Notes: a model not told the origin generated them from the letters alone. A DNA stretch of 64,000 nucleotides from Burkholderiales bacterium (GCA_036262035.1 DATAJS010000010.1:912915-976914), one strand, 5' to 3'. Positions 25,817 through 35,450 are shown, counted from the first letter of the stretch. A program made the numbers and translations.

Positions 25817-25837
25817 GCGGCGGCAGGGGAGAAGCAG

Positions 25838-27352
25838 TTGGGAGATATCGCAGCACTGTTTCACGGCTTCGCGGTCGCGCTGACGCCTTTCAACCTGCTG
25901 CTCATGCTGATCGGCGTGAGCCTGGGCGTGATCATCGGCGTGCTGCCGGGACTCGGCGGCGCGAACGGCATCGCGATCCTGCTGCCGCTCACGTTCTCGA
26001 TGCCGCCGACCTCGGCGATCATCATGCTCTCGTGCATCTATTGGGGCGCGCTGTTCGGCGGGGCCATCACCTCGGTGCTCTTCAACATACCCGGCGAGCC
26101 GTGGTCGGTCGCGACGACCTTCGACGGCTATCCGATGGCGCAGCAGGGCAGGGCGGGCGAGGCGCTGACCGGCGCGTTCACGTCCTCGTTCGTCGGCGCT
26201 TTCGTGGCGGTCGTGATGATCACCTTCATCGCGCCGCTGGTGGCGAAGTTCGCGCTGCAGTTCGGGCCGCCCGAATTCTTCGCGGTGTACTTCCTCACGT
26301 TCTGCAGCTTCATCGGCATGGGCAAGGAGCCGCCGTTCAAGATCATGGCCGCGATGATGCTCGGCTTCGCGCTCGCGGCGGTCGGCATCGACACCGTGAC
26401 CGGACAGCTGCGCCTCACGTTCGGCTCGTCCGAGCTCATGCGCGGCTTCGACTTTCTCGTCGCGGTGATCGGTCTCTTCGGCATCGGCGAGATCCTGCTG
26501 TCGATGGAAGAGGGGCTGTCGTTCCAGGGCCGTACCGCCAAGATCGATCCGAAGATCGTGCTCGAGACGTGGAAAAAACTGCCGACGTACTGGGCCACGA
26601 TGGGCAGGAGCTGCCTGATCGGCTGCTGGATGGGCATCACGCCCGGGGGTGCTACGCCCGCATCGTTCATGAGCTACGGCGTCGCCAAGCGCGTCTCGCG
26701 CGACGGGGCCAAGTTCGGCACGGGCCAGCTCGAAGGCGTGGTCGCGCCCGAGACCGCGGCGCACGCCGCCGGGACGTCCGCGCTGCTGCCGATGCTCTCG
26801 CTCGGCATCCCAGGCTCGCCCACCGCGGCGGTGCTGCTCGGGGGCTTACTGATCTGGGGTCTGCAGCCCGGGCCGCTGCTCTTCGTCGAGCAGCGGGATT
26901 TCGTGTGGGGCCTCATCGCGAGCATGTATCTCGGCAACATCGCCGGGCTCATCATCGTGCTCACGTGCGTGCCGCTGTTCGCCGCGATCCTGCGCGTGCC
27001 GTTTTCGATCATCGCGCCGATCATCGTGGTGATCTGCGCGATCGGCGCGTACACGGTGCACAACGCGATGCTCGACATCTGGTTCATGCTGCTCTTCGGC
27101 GTGGCGGGCTACGCGTTCAAGAAGCTCGCCTATCCGCTGGCGCCGCTCGTGCTTGCGCTGGTGCTCGGGGACCGCGCCGAGGACGCTTTCCGCCAGTCGA
27201 TGCTGATGGCGCAGGGCGACCTCACGATCTTCTTCTCGAACTGGCTGGTGGGCTCGATCATGGCGCTCGCCCTGATCCTGCTCGTCTGGCCGCTCTTCAG
27301 CCGCTGGAAGGCGCGGGTGCGCGGCGCTGCACCCGCGCCGACCGTCGGCTGA
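25838..27352 (+). CDS. tctA: TTT large membrane subunit (TctA)
   Basis: 504 residues with about 11-12 transmembrane helices. The two inverted family signatures are present: GVLPGLGGANGIAILLPLTF near residue 35 and GITPGGATPASFMSYG near residue 268. This is the Na+- or H+-coupled translocating subunit. The start is TTG at 25838, supported by AGGGGAG at 25826-25832; no ATG is suitably placed. A hairpin at 27380 ends the operon. Substrate prediction (oxalate) rests on gene context. Confidence 0.92.
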   Translation: MGDIAALFHGFAVALTPFNLLLMLIGVSLGVIIGVLPGLGGANGIAILLPLTFSMPPTSAIIMLSCIYWGALFGGAITSVLFNIPGEPWSVATTFDGYPMAQQGRAGEALTGAFTSSFVGAFVAVVMITFIAPLVAKFALQFGPPEFFAVYFLTFCSFIGMGKEPPFKIMAAMMLGFALAAVGIDTVTGQLRLTFGSSELMRGFDFLVAVIGLFGIGEILLSMEEGLSFQGRTAKIDPKIVLETWKKLPTYWATMGRSCLIGCWMGITPGGATPASFMSYGVAKRVSRDGAKFGTGQLEGVVAPETAAHAAGTSALLPMLSLGIPGSPTAAVLLGGLLIWGLQPGPLLFVEQRDFVWGLIASMYLGNIAGLIIVLTCVPLFAAILRVPFSIIAPIIVVICAIGAYTVHNAMLDIWFMLLFGVAGYAFKKLAYPLAPLVLALVLGDRAEDAFRQSMLMAQGDLTIFFSNWLVGSIMALALILLVWPLFSRWKARVRGAAPAPTVG

Positions 27353-27379
27353 CGCCGACGGTCGACGGCCAGTGAACGA

Positions 27380-27406
27380 ACGGGGGAAACCAAAGGTTTC
27401 CCCCGT
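27380..27406. terminator. Bidirectional hairpin between convergent genes
   Basis: ACGGGGGAAACC (27380-27391) and GGTTTCCCCCGT (27395-27406) form a perfect 12-bp stem with an AAA loop between the stops of tctA and the convergent regulator. There is no T-run, so it may rely on Rho or act simply as a barrier. Confidence 0.6.
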
Positions 27407-27423
27407 AGGCCCCCATCCTACGG

Positions 27424-28050
27424 TTATCTACCGATAATCGCGTCAGCGTCCGAGCGGCGCTTGAGTCGGGATAGCGTCTCGGGCGACAGGTTGAGGTAGG
27501 AGGCCAGCTCCTTCTTCGGCAGCCGCTCGGCGAGCTCGGCGTGCTTGCGCATGAAGCGCTTGAGGCGGCCGGAGGCGTCCAGGAGGTGCAGCGTGATCGT
27601 GTGCGCCATCACCTCCGACATGAGCTTCATGATCTCGAGGTCGAACTCGGTCTTGATCCCGGCATGGCGCTCGAGGAAGGCGACCCACTGCTGCATCGAG
27701 AGCTTCGCCGCCCTCACCCGGGTCACGGTCCGGATCGAGTACGGAATCGGGGTTTTCAGGCACCACGCGGCATAGCTCGTATCGATGTCGGTCTCCGCGG
27801 CGAAGCGCAGGATCATCTCCTTGCCCTGCGCGTTCGACACCACGCGCTTCAGGATGCCGTCGAGGATGAAGTACTGCTCCATCGAGTGGTCGCCCTGGTG
27901 CTCCAGGGTGTGGCCCTTGGGGTAATCCTCGACCTCGAGCAGGGGTTCGAGCTCCTGCCACTGGGCCGGCGCGAGGTGGCGCAGGGTGAGGTTCTGCGTA
28001 AGCTGCACGCGGACGATTTTTGCGTCGGGATGGCGTAGGAGGAGCGGCAT
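27424..28050 (-). CDS. Crp/Fnr-family regulator of the oxalate/C1 genes (predicted)
   Basis: 208 residues. A cyclic-nucleotide-binding-like effector domain (about 20-130) is followed by a long dimer helix and a C-terminal winged HTH with ELASYLNLSPETLSRLKRR. The recognition helix has E-T-L-S-R, the same reading residues as Fnr (E-T-I-S-R), which contact TTGA. There is no N-terminal cysteine cluster, so it is not an oxygen-sensing Fe-S Fnr. It lies divergent from oxc, with the palindrome TTGACCGCGGTCAA 34 nt before its start. A -10-like CGTAAT (minus strand, 28061-28056) 22 nt from the operator and only 5 nt from the ATG raises the chance of a leaderless, autoregulated mRNA. Confidence 0.87.
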   Translation of the reverse strand: MPLLLRHPDAKIVRVQLTQNLTLRHLAPAQWQELEPLLEVEDYPKGHTLEHQGDHSMEQYFILDGILKRVVSNAQGKEMILRFAAETDIDTSYAAWCLKTPIPYSIRTVTRVRAAKLSMQQWVAFLERHAGIKTEFDLEIMKLMSEVMAHTITLHLLDASGRLKRFMRKHAELAERLPKKELASYLNLSPETLSRLKRRSDADAIIGR

Positions 28051-28083
28051 ATTCGATTACGTTTCGCCTGCGAAATGCGAATC

Positions 28084-28126
28084 TTGACCGCGGTCAAGGG
28101 CACACGAGCGGGCAGCCCTCTATGAT
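28084..28126 (+). promoter_or_regulatory. oxc promoter and shared divergent operator
   Basis: TTGACCGCGGTCAA at 28084-28097 and a -10 box TATGAT at 28121-28126, a 23-nt gap identical to that at fhs, placing the site near -41.5. On the opposite strand a second -10-like hexamer lies 22 nt away, toward the regulator gene, so one palindrome could serve both directions. The oxc leader would be about 130 nt. Confidence 0.65.
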
Positions 28127-28262
28127 ACGCCCCTGCAAATCGCAGCCGCATCGGCTCGAACCGGATCCGCCACGGACCGAGTAAGCTCCGCCTTCCAGAC
28201 TGACCGACAGCGCGGACCCCCGAAGACACCATTCATCAGACGGCGAGGACGAGGCATCTCAC

Positions 28263-29993
28263 ATGGACATGACACCCGACACCAAACTGGAAGTGACCGA
28301 CGGCTTTCACCTGGTCATCGATGCCCTCAAGCTCAACGGAATAGACACCATTTTCGGTCTGCCGGGAATCCCGATCACCGACCTCACGCGCAAGGCGCAG
28401 GCGGCGGGGATGCGTGTCGTCTCCTTCCGGCACGAGCAGAACGCCGGCTACGCGGCGTCGATCGCCGGCTTCCTCACGCAAAAACCGGGCATCTGCCTCA
28501 CGGTCTCGGCGCCGGGCTTCCTCAACGGCCTCACCGCGCTCGCCCACGCGACGACGAACTGCTTTCCGATGATCCTCGTCAGCGGCTCCAGCGAGCGCGA
28601 GGTCGTCGACCTGTCGCAGGGCGATTACGAGGAGATGGACCAGCTCGCGATCGCCAAGCCGCTGTGCAAGGCGGCGTTCCGCGTGCTGCACGCCGAGGAC
28701 ATCGGCATCGGCATCGCGCGCGCGATCCGCGCGGCCGTCTCCGGCCGTCCCGGCGGCGTCTACCTCGACCTGCCCGCCAAGCTCTTCCCGCAGACCGTCG
28801 ACGCGACCGCCGGCCGTAATTCGCTCATCAAGGTCGTCGATCCGGCGCCCGCCCAGATTCCCGCGCCCGAGGCGGTGAAGCGCGCGCTCGATCTTCTGAA
28901 GTCCGCGAAGAAGCCGCTGATCATTCTCGGCAAGGGCGCGGCCTACGCCCAGGCCGACGAGAACATCCGCGCGCTGGTCGAGAAGACCGGCATTCCGTAC
29001 CTGCCGATGTCGATGGCCAAAGGCCTGCTGCCCGACACCCACGAGCAGTCCGCCGCGGCGGCGCGCTCGTACGTGCTGCCCGAGGCCGACGTCGTTCTGC
29101 TGATCGGCGCGCGCCTGAACTGGCTGCTCTCGCACGGCAAGGGCAAGACCTGGGGCGGCAAGAGCTCGAAGGAGTGGGGCAATCAGAAGTTCGTGCAGAT
29201 CGACATCTCGCCGCAGGAAGCCGACAGCAACGTGCGCATCGACGCACCCGTGGTCGGCGACATCGCATCGAGCGTGGCCGAGCTCCTGAAGGGCATCGGC
29301 TCGGGCTGGCAGAAACCGCCCGCTGAATGGACGAACGCGATCGCCGAGCGCAAGAACAAGAACATCGCGAAGATGGGCGAGACGCTCGCCAGGAACCCGA
29401 CGCCGATGAACTTCCACAGCGCGCTCAACGTGGTGCGCGACATCGTGAAAGCGAATCCCGAGGCGATGCTGGTCAACGAAGGCGCCAACGCGCTCGACTT
29501 CACGCGCTCGATCGTCGACATGTACAGGCCGCGCAAGCGCATCGACGTGGGCACCTGGGGCATCATGGGCATCGGCATGGGCTACTGCGTCGCCGCCGCC
29601 GTGGTGACCGGCCAGCAGGTGATCGCGGTCGAAGGCGACAGCGCGTTCGGTTTCTCGGGCATGGAGATCGAGACGATCTGCCGCTACAACCTCCCGGTGT
29701 GCATCGTCATCCTGAACAACAACGGCGTCTATCGCGGCGACGAGAAGAATCCCACCGGCGGCCAGGATCCTTCGCCCCTCACGTTCGTGAAGGACGCGCG
29801 CTACGAGAAGCTCGCCGAAGCGTTCGGCGGCGTCGGCGTCCATGTCACCACGCCGGCCGACCTGCGCAGCGCGATGGAAGAGGCGATCCGCTCGAAGAAG
29901 CCGACGATCATCAACGCGGCGATCGACGAAACCGCGGGCACCGAGAGCGGCCGGATCACCAACCTGAACCCGGCAGCCGCCAAGAAGAAATAA
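28263..29993 (+). CDS. oxc: Oxalyl-CoA decarboxylase
   Basis: A 576-residue ThDP enzyme close in length to the Oxalobacter enzyme (568). The catalytic Glu lies in the N-terminal PYR domain ([13 protein letters not shown]). The ThDP/Mg motif is [14 protein letters not shown] followed by LNNNGVYRG, and the C-terminal lid ends [10 protein letters not shown] as in known Oxc proteins. It converts oxalyl-CoA to formyl-CoA and CO2. Formyl-CoA transferase follows 23 nt downstream, so the cycle enzymes are co-transcribed from the promoter at 28084-28126. Confidence 0.95.
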   Translation: MDMTPDTKLEVTDGFHLVIDALKLNGIDTIFGLPGIPITDLTRKAQAAGMRVVSFRHEQNAGYAASIAGFLTQKPGICLTVSAPGFLNGLTALAHATTNCFPMILVSGSSEREVVDLSQGDYEEMDQLAIAKPLCKAAFRVLHAEDIGIGIARAIRAAVSGRPGGVYLDLPAKLFPQTVDATAGRNSLIKVVDPAPAQIPAPEAVKRALDLLKSAKKPLIILGKGAAYAQADENIRALVEKTGIPYLPMSMAKGLLPDTHEQSAAAARSYVLPEADVVLLIGARLNWLLSHGKGKTWGGKSSKEWGNQKFVQIDISPQEADSNVRIDAPVVGDIASSVAELLKGIGSGWQKPPAEWTNAIAERKNKNIAKMGETLARNPTPMNFHSALNVVRDIVKANPEAMLVNEGANALDFTRSIVDMYRPRKRIDVGTWGIMGIGMGYCVAAAVVTGQQVIAVEGDSAFGFSGMEIETICRYNLPVCIVILNNNGVYRGDEKNPTGGQDPSPLTFVKDARYEKLAEAFGGVGVHVTTPADLRSAMEEAIRSKKPTIINAAIDETAGTESGRITNLNPAAAKKK

Positions 29994-30016
29994 GACGAGT
30001 TTTTGGAGAGATCAGC

Positions 30017-31288
30017 ATGGAAGCATTGAAAGGCGTAAGAGTCCTCGACATGACCCACGTGCAGGCGGGCCCGACCTGCTCGCAGCTGCTCGCGTGGATG
30101 GGCGCGGACGTAATCAAGTTCGAGCCGCCGCAGGGCGACGCGACCCGCGGGCAGCTGCGCGACATGCCGAACGCCGACAGCCTGTACTTCACGATGTTGA
30201 ACTGCAACAAGCGTTCGATCACCGTGAACATGAAGACGGCCGAAGGCAAGCAGGTGTTCGTCGACCTGCTGAAGAAGTCCGACATCATGATGGAGAACTT
30301 CGGTCCCGGCGTGCTCGAGCGTCTCGGCTTCACATGGGAGAAGATGCACGAGATCAACCCCAAGCTCGTGGTCGGCTCTATCAAGGGCTTCGGCTCCAGC
30401 GGCCCGTACGCCGACTTCAAGGCGTACGAGAACGTCGCGCAGGCGATGGGCGGCGCGATGAGCACCACCGGTGTCCCCGACGGCCCGCCGTTCGTCACCG
30501 GCGCGCAGATCGGCGACACGGGCACGGGCCTGCACCTTGCGATCGGCCTGCTCGCTGCGCTCAACCAGGCGAACCGCACCGGACAAGGCCAGTACGTCGA
30601 GGTCGCGATGATGGACGGCGTGATGAACCTCTGCCGCGTGAAGTTCCGCGATCACCAGCGCCTGCAGCGCGGCGAGCTTTCCGAGTACTCGGTGCCGACC
30701 TATCAAGGGATGGGCGAGACGCCGCGCGCGGGCAACGATTCGGGCGGCGGCCAGCTCGGCAACGCGATCCACTGCAAGCCGCACGGCGCCAACGACTGGC
30801 TGTACATCGTCGTGCAGGAAGCGGTGTGGACCAAGCTCGCCGAGCGCATCGGCCCCGACGTCGGCGTTCCCGACCTCTCGACCGATTCGCGTCTCGCCAA
30901 GATCGGCGAGCGCCGCAAGAACCAGCAGCTCATGTGGACGCTGATCAACAAGTTCGCCGAGAAGTACACCAAGCGCGAGCTGATGGAGATCCTGAATCCG
31001 CTCAACGTGCCGTGCGGGCCGATCATGTCGACCGAGGACCTCGCCAACGACGTGCACGTGAAGGGTCGCGACATGTGGGTCGAGATCGACCATCCCCAGC
31101 GCGGCAAGTGGTTCAACGTCGGCATGCCGATCAAGCTGTCGGCCTCGCCCGCGAAGATCGAGCGCTCGCCGCTGCTGGGCGAGCACACCGACGAAGTGCT
31201 GAAGCAGGTCCTCGGTTACTCCGACGACGACATCAACAAGCTCAAACAGGCCGGTGCGTTCTCCATGCCGCCGAAGAAAGTCGCGTAA
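30017..31288 (+). CDS. frc: Formyl-CoA:oxalate CoA-transferase
   Basis: 423 residues of the class III CoA-transferase (CaiB/Frc) family; the Oxalobacter enzyme has 428. MEALKGVRVLDMTHVQAGP opens the protein, VEVAMMDGVMNL contains the catalytic aspartate near residue 170, and GGGQLGNAIHCKP is the glycine loop region seen in true Frc. It moves CoA from formyl-CoA to oxalate, releasing formate. TTTGGAGAG upstream of the ATG is the ribosome site. Its pairing with oxc makes the assignment firm. Confidence 0.95.
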   Translation: MEALKGVRVLDMTHVQAGPTCSQLLAWMGADVIKFEPPQGDATRGQLRDMPNADSLYFTMLNCNKRSITVNMKTAEGKQVFVDLLKKSDIMMENFGPGVLERLGFTWEKMHEINPKLVVGSIKGFGSSGPYADFKAYENVAQAMGGAMSTTGVPDGPPFVTGAQIGDTGTGLHLAIGLLAALNQANRTGQGQYVEVAMMDGVMNLCRVKFRDHQRLQRGELSEYSVPTYQGMGETPRAGNDSGGGQLGNAIHCKPHGANDWLYIVVQEAVWTKLAERIGPDVGVPDLSTDSRLAKIGERRKNQQLMWTLINKFAEKYTKRELMEILNPLNVPCGPIMSTEDLANDVHVKGRDMWVEIDHPQRGKWFNVGMPIKLSASPAKIERSPLLGEHTDEVLKQVLGYSDDDINKLKQAGAFSMPPKKVA

Positions 31289-31290
31289 AA

Positions 31291-32223
31291 ATGAAAATCG
31301 CCATCATCGGACAGCAGGATTTCGGTAAGGCCGTGTTGGAAGCGTTTTTGAAGCGCGGCGACGAAGTCGCGGGCGTGTTCTGCGCGCCGGAGAAGCCCGG
31401 CGCCAAGGCCGACCCGCTGCGCGCCGCCGCAGAAGAGAAAGGCCTCAAGGTCTTCCAGTTCAAGGGACTGCGCGGTGAAGACGCGCACGAGGCGCTGAAG
31501 GGGCTCGACGTCGACATAGGCATCATGGCCTACGTGCTGCAGTTCGCCCCCGACACCTTCGTGCACATCCCGCGGCTCGGCACGATCCAGTACCACCCGT
31601 CGCTGCTGCCCAAATATCGCGGCCCGTCGTCGATCAACTGGCCCATCATCCGCGGCGACACCAAGACCGGGCTGACGATCTTCCGGCCCAACGAAGGCCT
31701 CGACGAAGGCCCGGTCGTGCTGCAGAAGGAATGCGCGATCGGTCCGGACGACACGCTGGGCGACGTGTACTTCAACCATCTCTTCCCGAAGGGCGTCGAG
31801 GCCATGCTCGAGGCGGCGGACCTCGTCTATGCCGGCAAGCACACCGAGACCGTCCAGGACGAGGCGCAGGCGAGCTACGAAGGGTGGTGCCGCGACGGCG
31901 AAGCGAAGCTCAACTGGGCGAACCACGTCGACTTCGTCTACAACACCATCCGCGGCTGCAATCCCGCGCCCGGCGCGTGGACGACGCTCAACGGCCAGAA
32001 GGTCCAGATCTTCGACGCGAAGAAGCACGTCTTCCGCCGCTTCGCCGACGTCTCCGGCAAGATCGGCGAAGTCAGCGCGGTCACCGACGCGAGCTTCAGG
32101 GTGACCGCGCAGGGCGGCGCGATCGAGGTGCTGCGGGCGCGAGGCGCCGACGGCAAGAAGGTCTCGGGGGGCGACTTCGCCAAGGCGAACGGTCTCGCCG
32201 CCGGCGCCATCCTCGGCAACTGA
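31291..32223 (+). CDS. Stand-alone formyltransferase, like the N-terminal domain of 10-formyl-THF dehydrogenase
   Basis: 310 residues in the Fmt/PurN/ALDH1L1 fold. The hydrolase half ends near 200, with IQYHPSLLPKYRG (catalytic His) and GLDEGPVVLQKEC (catalytic Asp); a C-terminal OB-like Fmt_C domain follows (GAWTTLNGQKVQI). By eye, INWPIIRGDTKTGLTIF and the LFPKGVEAM stretch look closer to the ALDH1L1 N-terminal domain than to methionyl-tRNA formyltransferase. The gene starts 2 nt after frc, so it is part of the oxalate operon. Likely roles are 10-formyl-THF hydrolysis or transfer between formyl-CoA and THF; the second is hypothesis. Confidence 0.8.
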   Translation: MKIAIIGQQDFGKAVLEAFLKRGDEVAGVFCAPEKPGAKADPLRAAAEEKGLKVFQFKGLRGEDAHEALKGLDVDIGIMAYVLQFAPDTFVHIPRLGTIQYHPSLLPKYRGPSSINWPIIRGDTKTGLTIFRPNEGLDEGPVVLQKECAIGPDDTLGDVYFNHLFPKGVEAMLEAADLVYAGKHTETVQDEAQASYEGWCRDGEAKLNWANHVDFVYNTIRGCNPAPGAWTTLNGQKVQIFDAKKHVFRRFADVSGKIGEVSAVTDASFRVTAQGGAIEVLRARGADGKKVSGGDFAKANGLAAGAILGN

Positions 32224-32469
32224 GCGCGCATCGGCGCCGCACCGCGGGCCCGCCTGCCCGCGGTGTTTTCGCGCCGCCGCGCACTAACACACATACATTG
32301 CAGGGGTATGGCGTAAAATTGGCGCCTTTCGCGCACCCTGATCTCAAGCCTAGATGCTCGCTCGACTCGATCTCGAGCCCGAGCCCGGCAGCGGGGCTGC
32401 AGGCGCCGCACTAAAACGCCATAAACGCAGCGTCGCCGTCGTCCGACTCGAGCTCGTAGCCGGTCCCGC

Positions 32470-33234
32470 ATGACACCCCGTCTCGAGATGGCGGCCGTCA
32501 GCGATCGCGGCATGCTGCGGAAGGGCAACGAGGACTGCGTCGCCGTCGATCCCTTGCTCGGCATCGCCGTCCTCGCCGACGGCATGGGCGGCCACAACGC
32601 CGGTGAAGTCGCGAGCCGCATGGCCGTCGACGTCGTGCTCGCCGGCCTGCGACAAAGCCTCGATTCGAACTTCAGCCCCGAGCGCGCCGACGCGCAGGCG
32701 CTCGTCGCGCGGCACATCGTCAACGCCAACGCGGCAATCTACGCGGCCGGCAGCGCCAGCCGCGAGCGCGCGGGCATGGGCACCACCATCGTCGCGGCGC
32801 TGTGGCACGACGATCGTCTCACCGTCGGCCACGTCGGCGATTCGCGGTGCTATCGCCTGCGCGGCGAGACCCTGAGCCAGCTCACGCGCGATCACACCGT
32901 CGTGCAGGCCCACGTCGACGCCGGTGCGCTCAGCTCCGCGCAGGCGCGTGTCGCCGCGGCGCGCAACATCCTCACGCGCGCGCTCGGCACCGAGGCCGAC
33001 GTGCAGATCGACCTCGCCACCCACGACTGCCAGCCCGGCGACATCTGGCTGCTGTGCTCCGACGGGCTGACCGAGATGCTCGACGACTTCGAGATCGCTC
33101 GCGTCGTCGCGGAGCCGATCGCGACGCTGCAGCAGATCGCCGACGAGCTCGTGCGCCGCGCCAACGACGCCGGCGGCGTCGACAACGTGTCGGTGATCCT
33201 GGCGCGCGTGGACGACGGGGGCGCGGCGCCATGA
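32470..33234 (+). CDS. PP2C-family serine/threonine phosphatase
   Basis: A 254-residue PPM phosphatase. The metal-binding motifs are all present: RKGNEDC, LADGMGGHNAGE, VGHVGDSRCY, LLCSDGLTEML and GGVDNVSVIL. It is complete and soluble, of the bacterial Stp type. The next gene (adenylate cyclase) overlaps its stop by ATGA, so the pair is translationally coupled. Stp phosphatases usually reverse a Hanks-type kinase, but no kinase is in the window. Confidence 0.93.
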   Translation: MTPRLEMAAVSDRGMLRKGNEDCVAVDPLLGIAVLADGMGGHNAGEVASRMAVDVVLAGLRQSLDSNFSPERADAQALVARHIVNANAAIYAAGSASRERAGMGTTIVAALWHDDRLTVGHVGDSRCYRLRGETLSQLTRDHTVVQAHVDAGALSSAQARVAAARNILTRALGTEADVQIDLATHDCQPGDIWLLCSDGLTEMLDDFEIARVVAEPIATLQQIADELVRRANDAGGVDNVSVILARVDDGGAAP

Positions 33235-35450
33235 AGCGCAACCTCGTGCGCATAGCGGTCGGGCTCGTCGTGGTGGTGATCCTCCTGCTGCACGTGGCGA
33301 AGCAGCTCAACATCCCCATCATCGACGCCTTCGAGGCGATCATCTACGACGCGCGGCTGCGGCTGACCATGCCGCGCACGGTCGACACGCGCATCGTCAT
33401 CCTGGACATCGACCAGAAGAGCATCGCCGAGCGCGAGCGCGGCGGCGAAGGCCGCTGGCCGTGGCCGCGCGACCGGCTGGCTTTGATGCTCGACAGCATC
33501 TTCGATCACTACCAGATGGCGATCGTCGGCTTCGACGTGGTGTTCGCGGAAAAGGACAATTCGTCGGGCCTGCGCGTGCTCGAGGACCTCGCCGAGCGCG
33601 ACCTGAAAGGGGTGGCGCCGTACCAGTCGGCGCTGTCGGAGGTCAAGCCGCGGCTCGACTACGACGCGCTCTTCGCCAAGAGCATGAAGGACCGCGCCGT
33701 CGTGCTGGGCTATGCCTTCGACCGCGCCGATGTCAGTATCGGCGCGATACCGCCGCCGGTGCTGAAGACCTCCGAGTTCAAGTTCCCGCCGTCGGCTTAT
33801 CCCTACGAGGGCTTCAACGGCAACCTTCCGGCATTCCAGCAGAACGCAGCGTCCGCGGGCCACTTCAATCCGGTGGTCGAGAACGACGGCATCACCCGGC
33901 GGGTGCCGATGATCGTCAAGTACAAGGACGGGTATTACGAAGCGCTATCGCTCGCCATGCTGCGGGTCCTTCTCGGCTCTCCTCCGATCAAGAGCGACAT
34001 CGGCGAGGAAGGCCTGTCGATGGGCTACGAAGGCCTCGAAGGGCTCATCGTCGGCAAGTATCGCGTGCCGGTGGATGCCGAGGCGGCGGCGCTCATTCCG
34101 TACCGAGGGCCGAAGGGCAGCTTCGAGTACTACTCGCTCGTCGACGTGATCAACAAGCGGGTGCCGGTCGAGGCGCTCAGAGGAAAAATTGCGCTGATCG
34201 GCACCACGGTTCCTGGTCTGCTCGACCTGCGGGCCACGCCCGTCGATCCGTCGTACCCCGGGGTGGAGATCCACGCGAACATGATCGCCGCGATGCTCGA
34301 CGAGAATCTGCAGCAGCGTCCGCCCTACGCCCCGGGTGCGGAATTCGCCACGATTCTGCTGCTCGGCCTGCTCCTCGCGGTCTGGCTGCCCGGCTTGTCC
34401 CCGACCCGGGCGATCGCGGTGGCGCTCGCCGCGCTGCTCCTCGTCGCCGGGGGCAATCTCGCGCTCTACGAGTTCGAGCACCTCGTCTTCCCCCTGGCGT
34501 CGTCGCTGGTGCTGATCATCGTCCTGTTCACCCTCAACATGGCCTACGGCTTCCTCGTCGAGGCGCGCGGCCGCAAGGAGATCACGGGACGCTTCGGGCA
34601 GTACGTCCCGCCGGAGGTGGTCGACCAGATCGCCCAGGACCCCGAGAACGCCTCGATGCGCGGCGAATCGCGGGAAATGACGGTGCTTTTTACCGACGTG
34701 CGGGGATTTACCACGATTTCCGAAGGTCTCGAGGCTCAGGCGCTCTCCACGCTAATGAATGAGTTTCTGACGCCGTTAACGGAGGTTATCTATAAGCATC
34801 GCGGGACCATCGATAAGTACATGGGCGATTGCATCATGGCTTTCTGGGGTGCCCCGCTGAAGGACCCCGACCATGCGCGCAACGGCGTGCTGGCGGGTTT
34901 GGAGATGCAGCGAACCCTGAAAGCCCTGCAGCCGACGTTTCGCGACAGGAACTGGCCCGAGATCCGCATCGGCGTGGGCCTGAACACCGGCCGCATGAGC
35001 GTGGGCAACATGGGCTCGCGGGTGCGCCTGGCCTACACGGTGATGGGAGACGCGGTGAACCTCGCCTCCCGGCTGGAGGGCATCACAAAGGAATATGGGG
35101 CTGATATTATTGTTGGCGAAGACACCAAGAACGCAGTCCCCGATGTCGTTTTCAGGGAGATCGACCGGGTGCGCGTCAAAGGCAAGGACACCGCGGTCAC
35201 GATCTACGAGCCGCTCGGCGTCGAAGGCGAGGTGCCCCAGGCGGTCCTGGACGATGCGGCCCTCTTTCACGAGGCGCTGGAGCTCTATCGGAGGCAGGAA
35301 TGGGAACTCGCCGAGCTGCGCCTGCTCCGTCTGAAAACGCTCTCGCCGGAGTCCTATCTTTACGATACCTTTCTCAAGCGCGTCGCTTTGTACCGCGTGA
35401 GTCCCCCGCCGCAGGGCTGGGACGGCGCCTTCACCTTCCTCAGCAAATAA
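33231..35450 (+). CDS. CHASE2-domain class III adenylate cyclase
   Basis: 739 residues. An N-terminal TM helix (about 8-25) precedes an extracytoplasmic CHASE2 sensor (about 30-350). Three TM helices follow (about 365-440), then a cyclase homology domain (about 480-650). LFTDVRGFTTIS and YMGDCIMAFWGAP supply the two metal aspartates, the lysine of DKYMGD favours ATP as substrate, and VMGDAVNLASRLEG holds the transition-state Asn and Arg. The start at 33231 is fixed by the ATGA overlap with the phosphatase. The next gene is a cyclic-nucleotide phosphodiesterase one base downstream, forming a make-and-break pair for cAMP. Confidence 0.93.
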   Translation: MKRNLVRIAVGLVVVVILLLHVAKQLNIPIIDAFEAIIYDARLRLTMPRTVDTRIVILDIDQKSIAERERGGEGRWPWPRDRLALMLDSIFDHYQMAIVGFDVVFAEKDNSSGLRVLEDLAERDLKGVAPYQSALSEVKPRLDYDALFAKSMKDRAVVLGYAFDRADVSIGAIPPPVLKTSEFKFPPSAYPYEGFNGNLPAFQQNAASAGHFNPVVENDGITRRVPMIVKYKDGYYEALSLAMLRVLLGSPPIKSDIGEEGLSMGYEGLEGLIVGKYRVPVDAEAAALIPYRGPKGSFEYYSLVDVINKRVPVEALRGKIALIGTTVPGLLDLRATPVDPSYPGVEIHANMIAAMLDENLQQRPPYAPGAEFATILLLGLLLAVWLPGLSPTRAIAVALAALLLVAGGNLALYEFEHLVFPLASSLVLIIVLFTLNMAYGFLVEARGRKEITGRFGQYVPPEVVDQIAQDPENASMRGESREMTVLFTDVRGFTTISEGLEAQALSTLMNEFLTPLTEVIYKHRGTIDKYMGDCIMAFWGAPLKDPDHARNGVLAGLEMQRTLKALQPTFRDRNWPEIRIGVGLNTGRMSVGNMGSRVRLAYTVMGDAVNLASRLEGITKEYGADIIVGEDTKNAVPDVVFREIDRVRVKGKDTAVTIYEPLGVEGEVPQAVLDDAALFHEALELYRRQEWELAELRLLRLKTLSPESYLYDTFLKRVALYRVSPPPQGWDGAFTFLSK

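Noticed and set aside
19338..28097. The TTGAC palindrome as sites for oxygen-sensing Fnr
   Set aside because: The canonical Fnr site is TTGAT-N4-ATCAA; here the fifth base pair is C/G and the local regulator without Fe-S cysteines is a better candidate. Overlap with global Fnr cannot be excluded.
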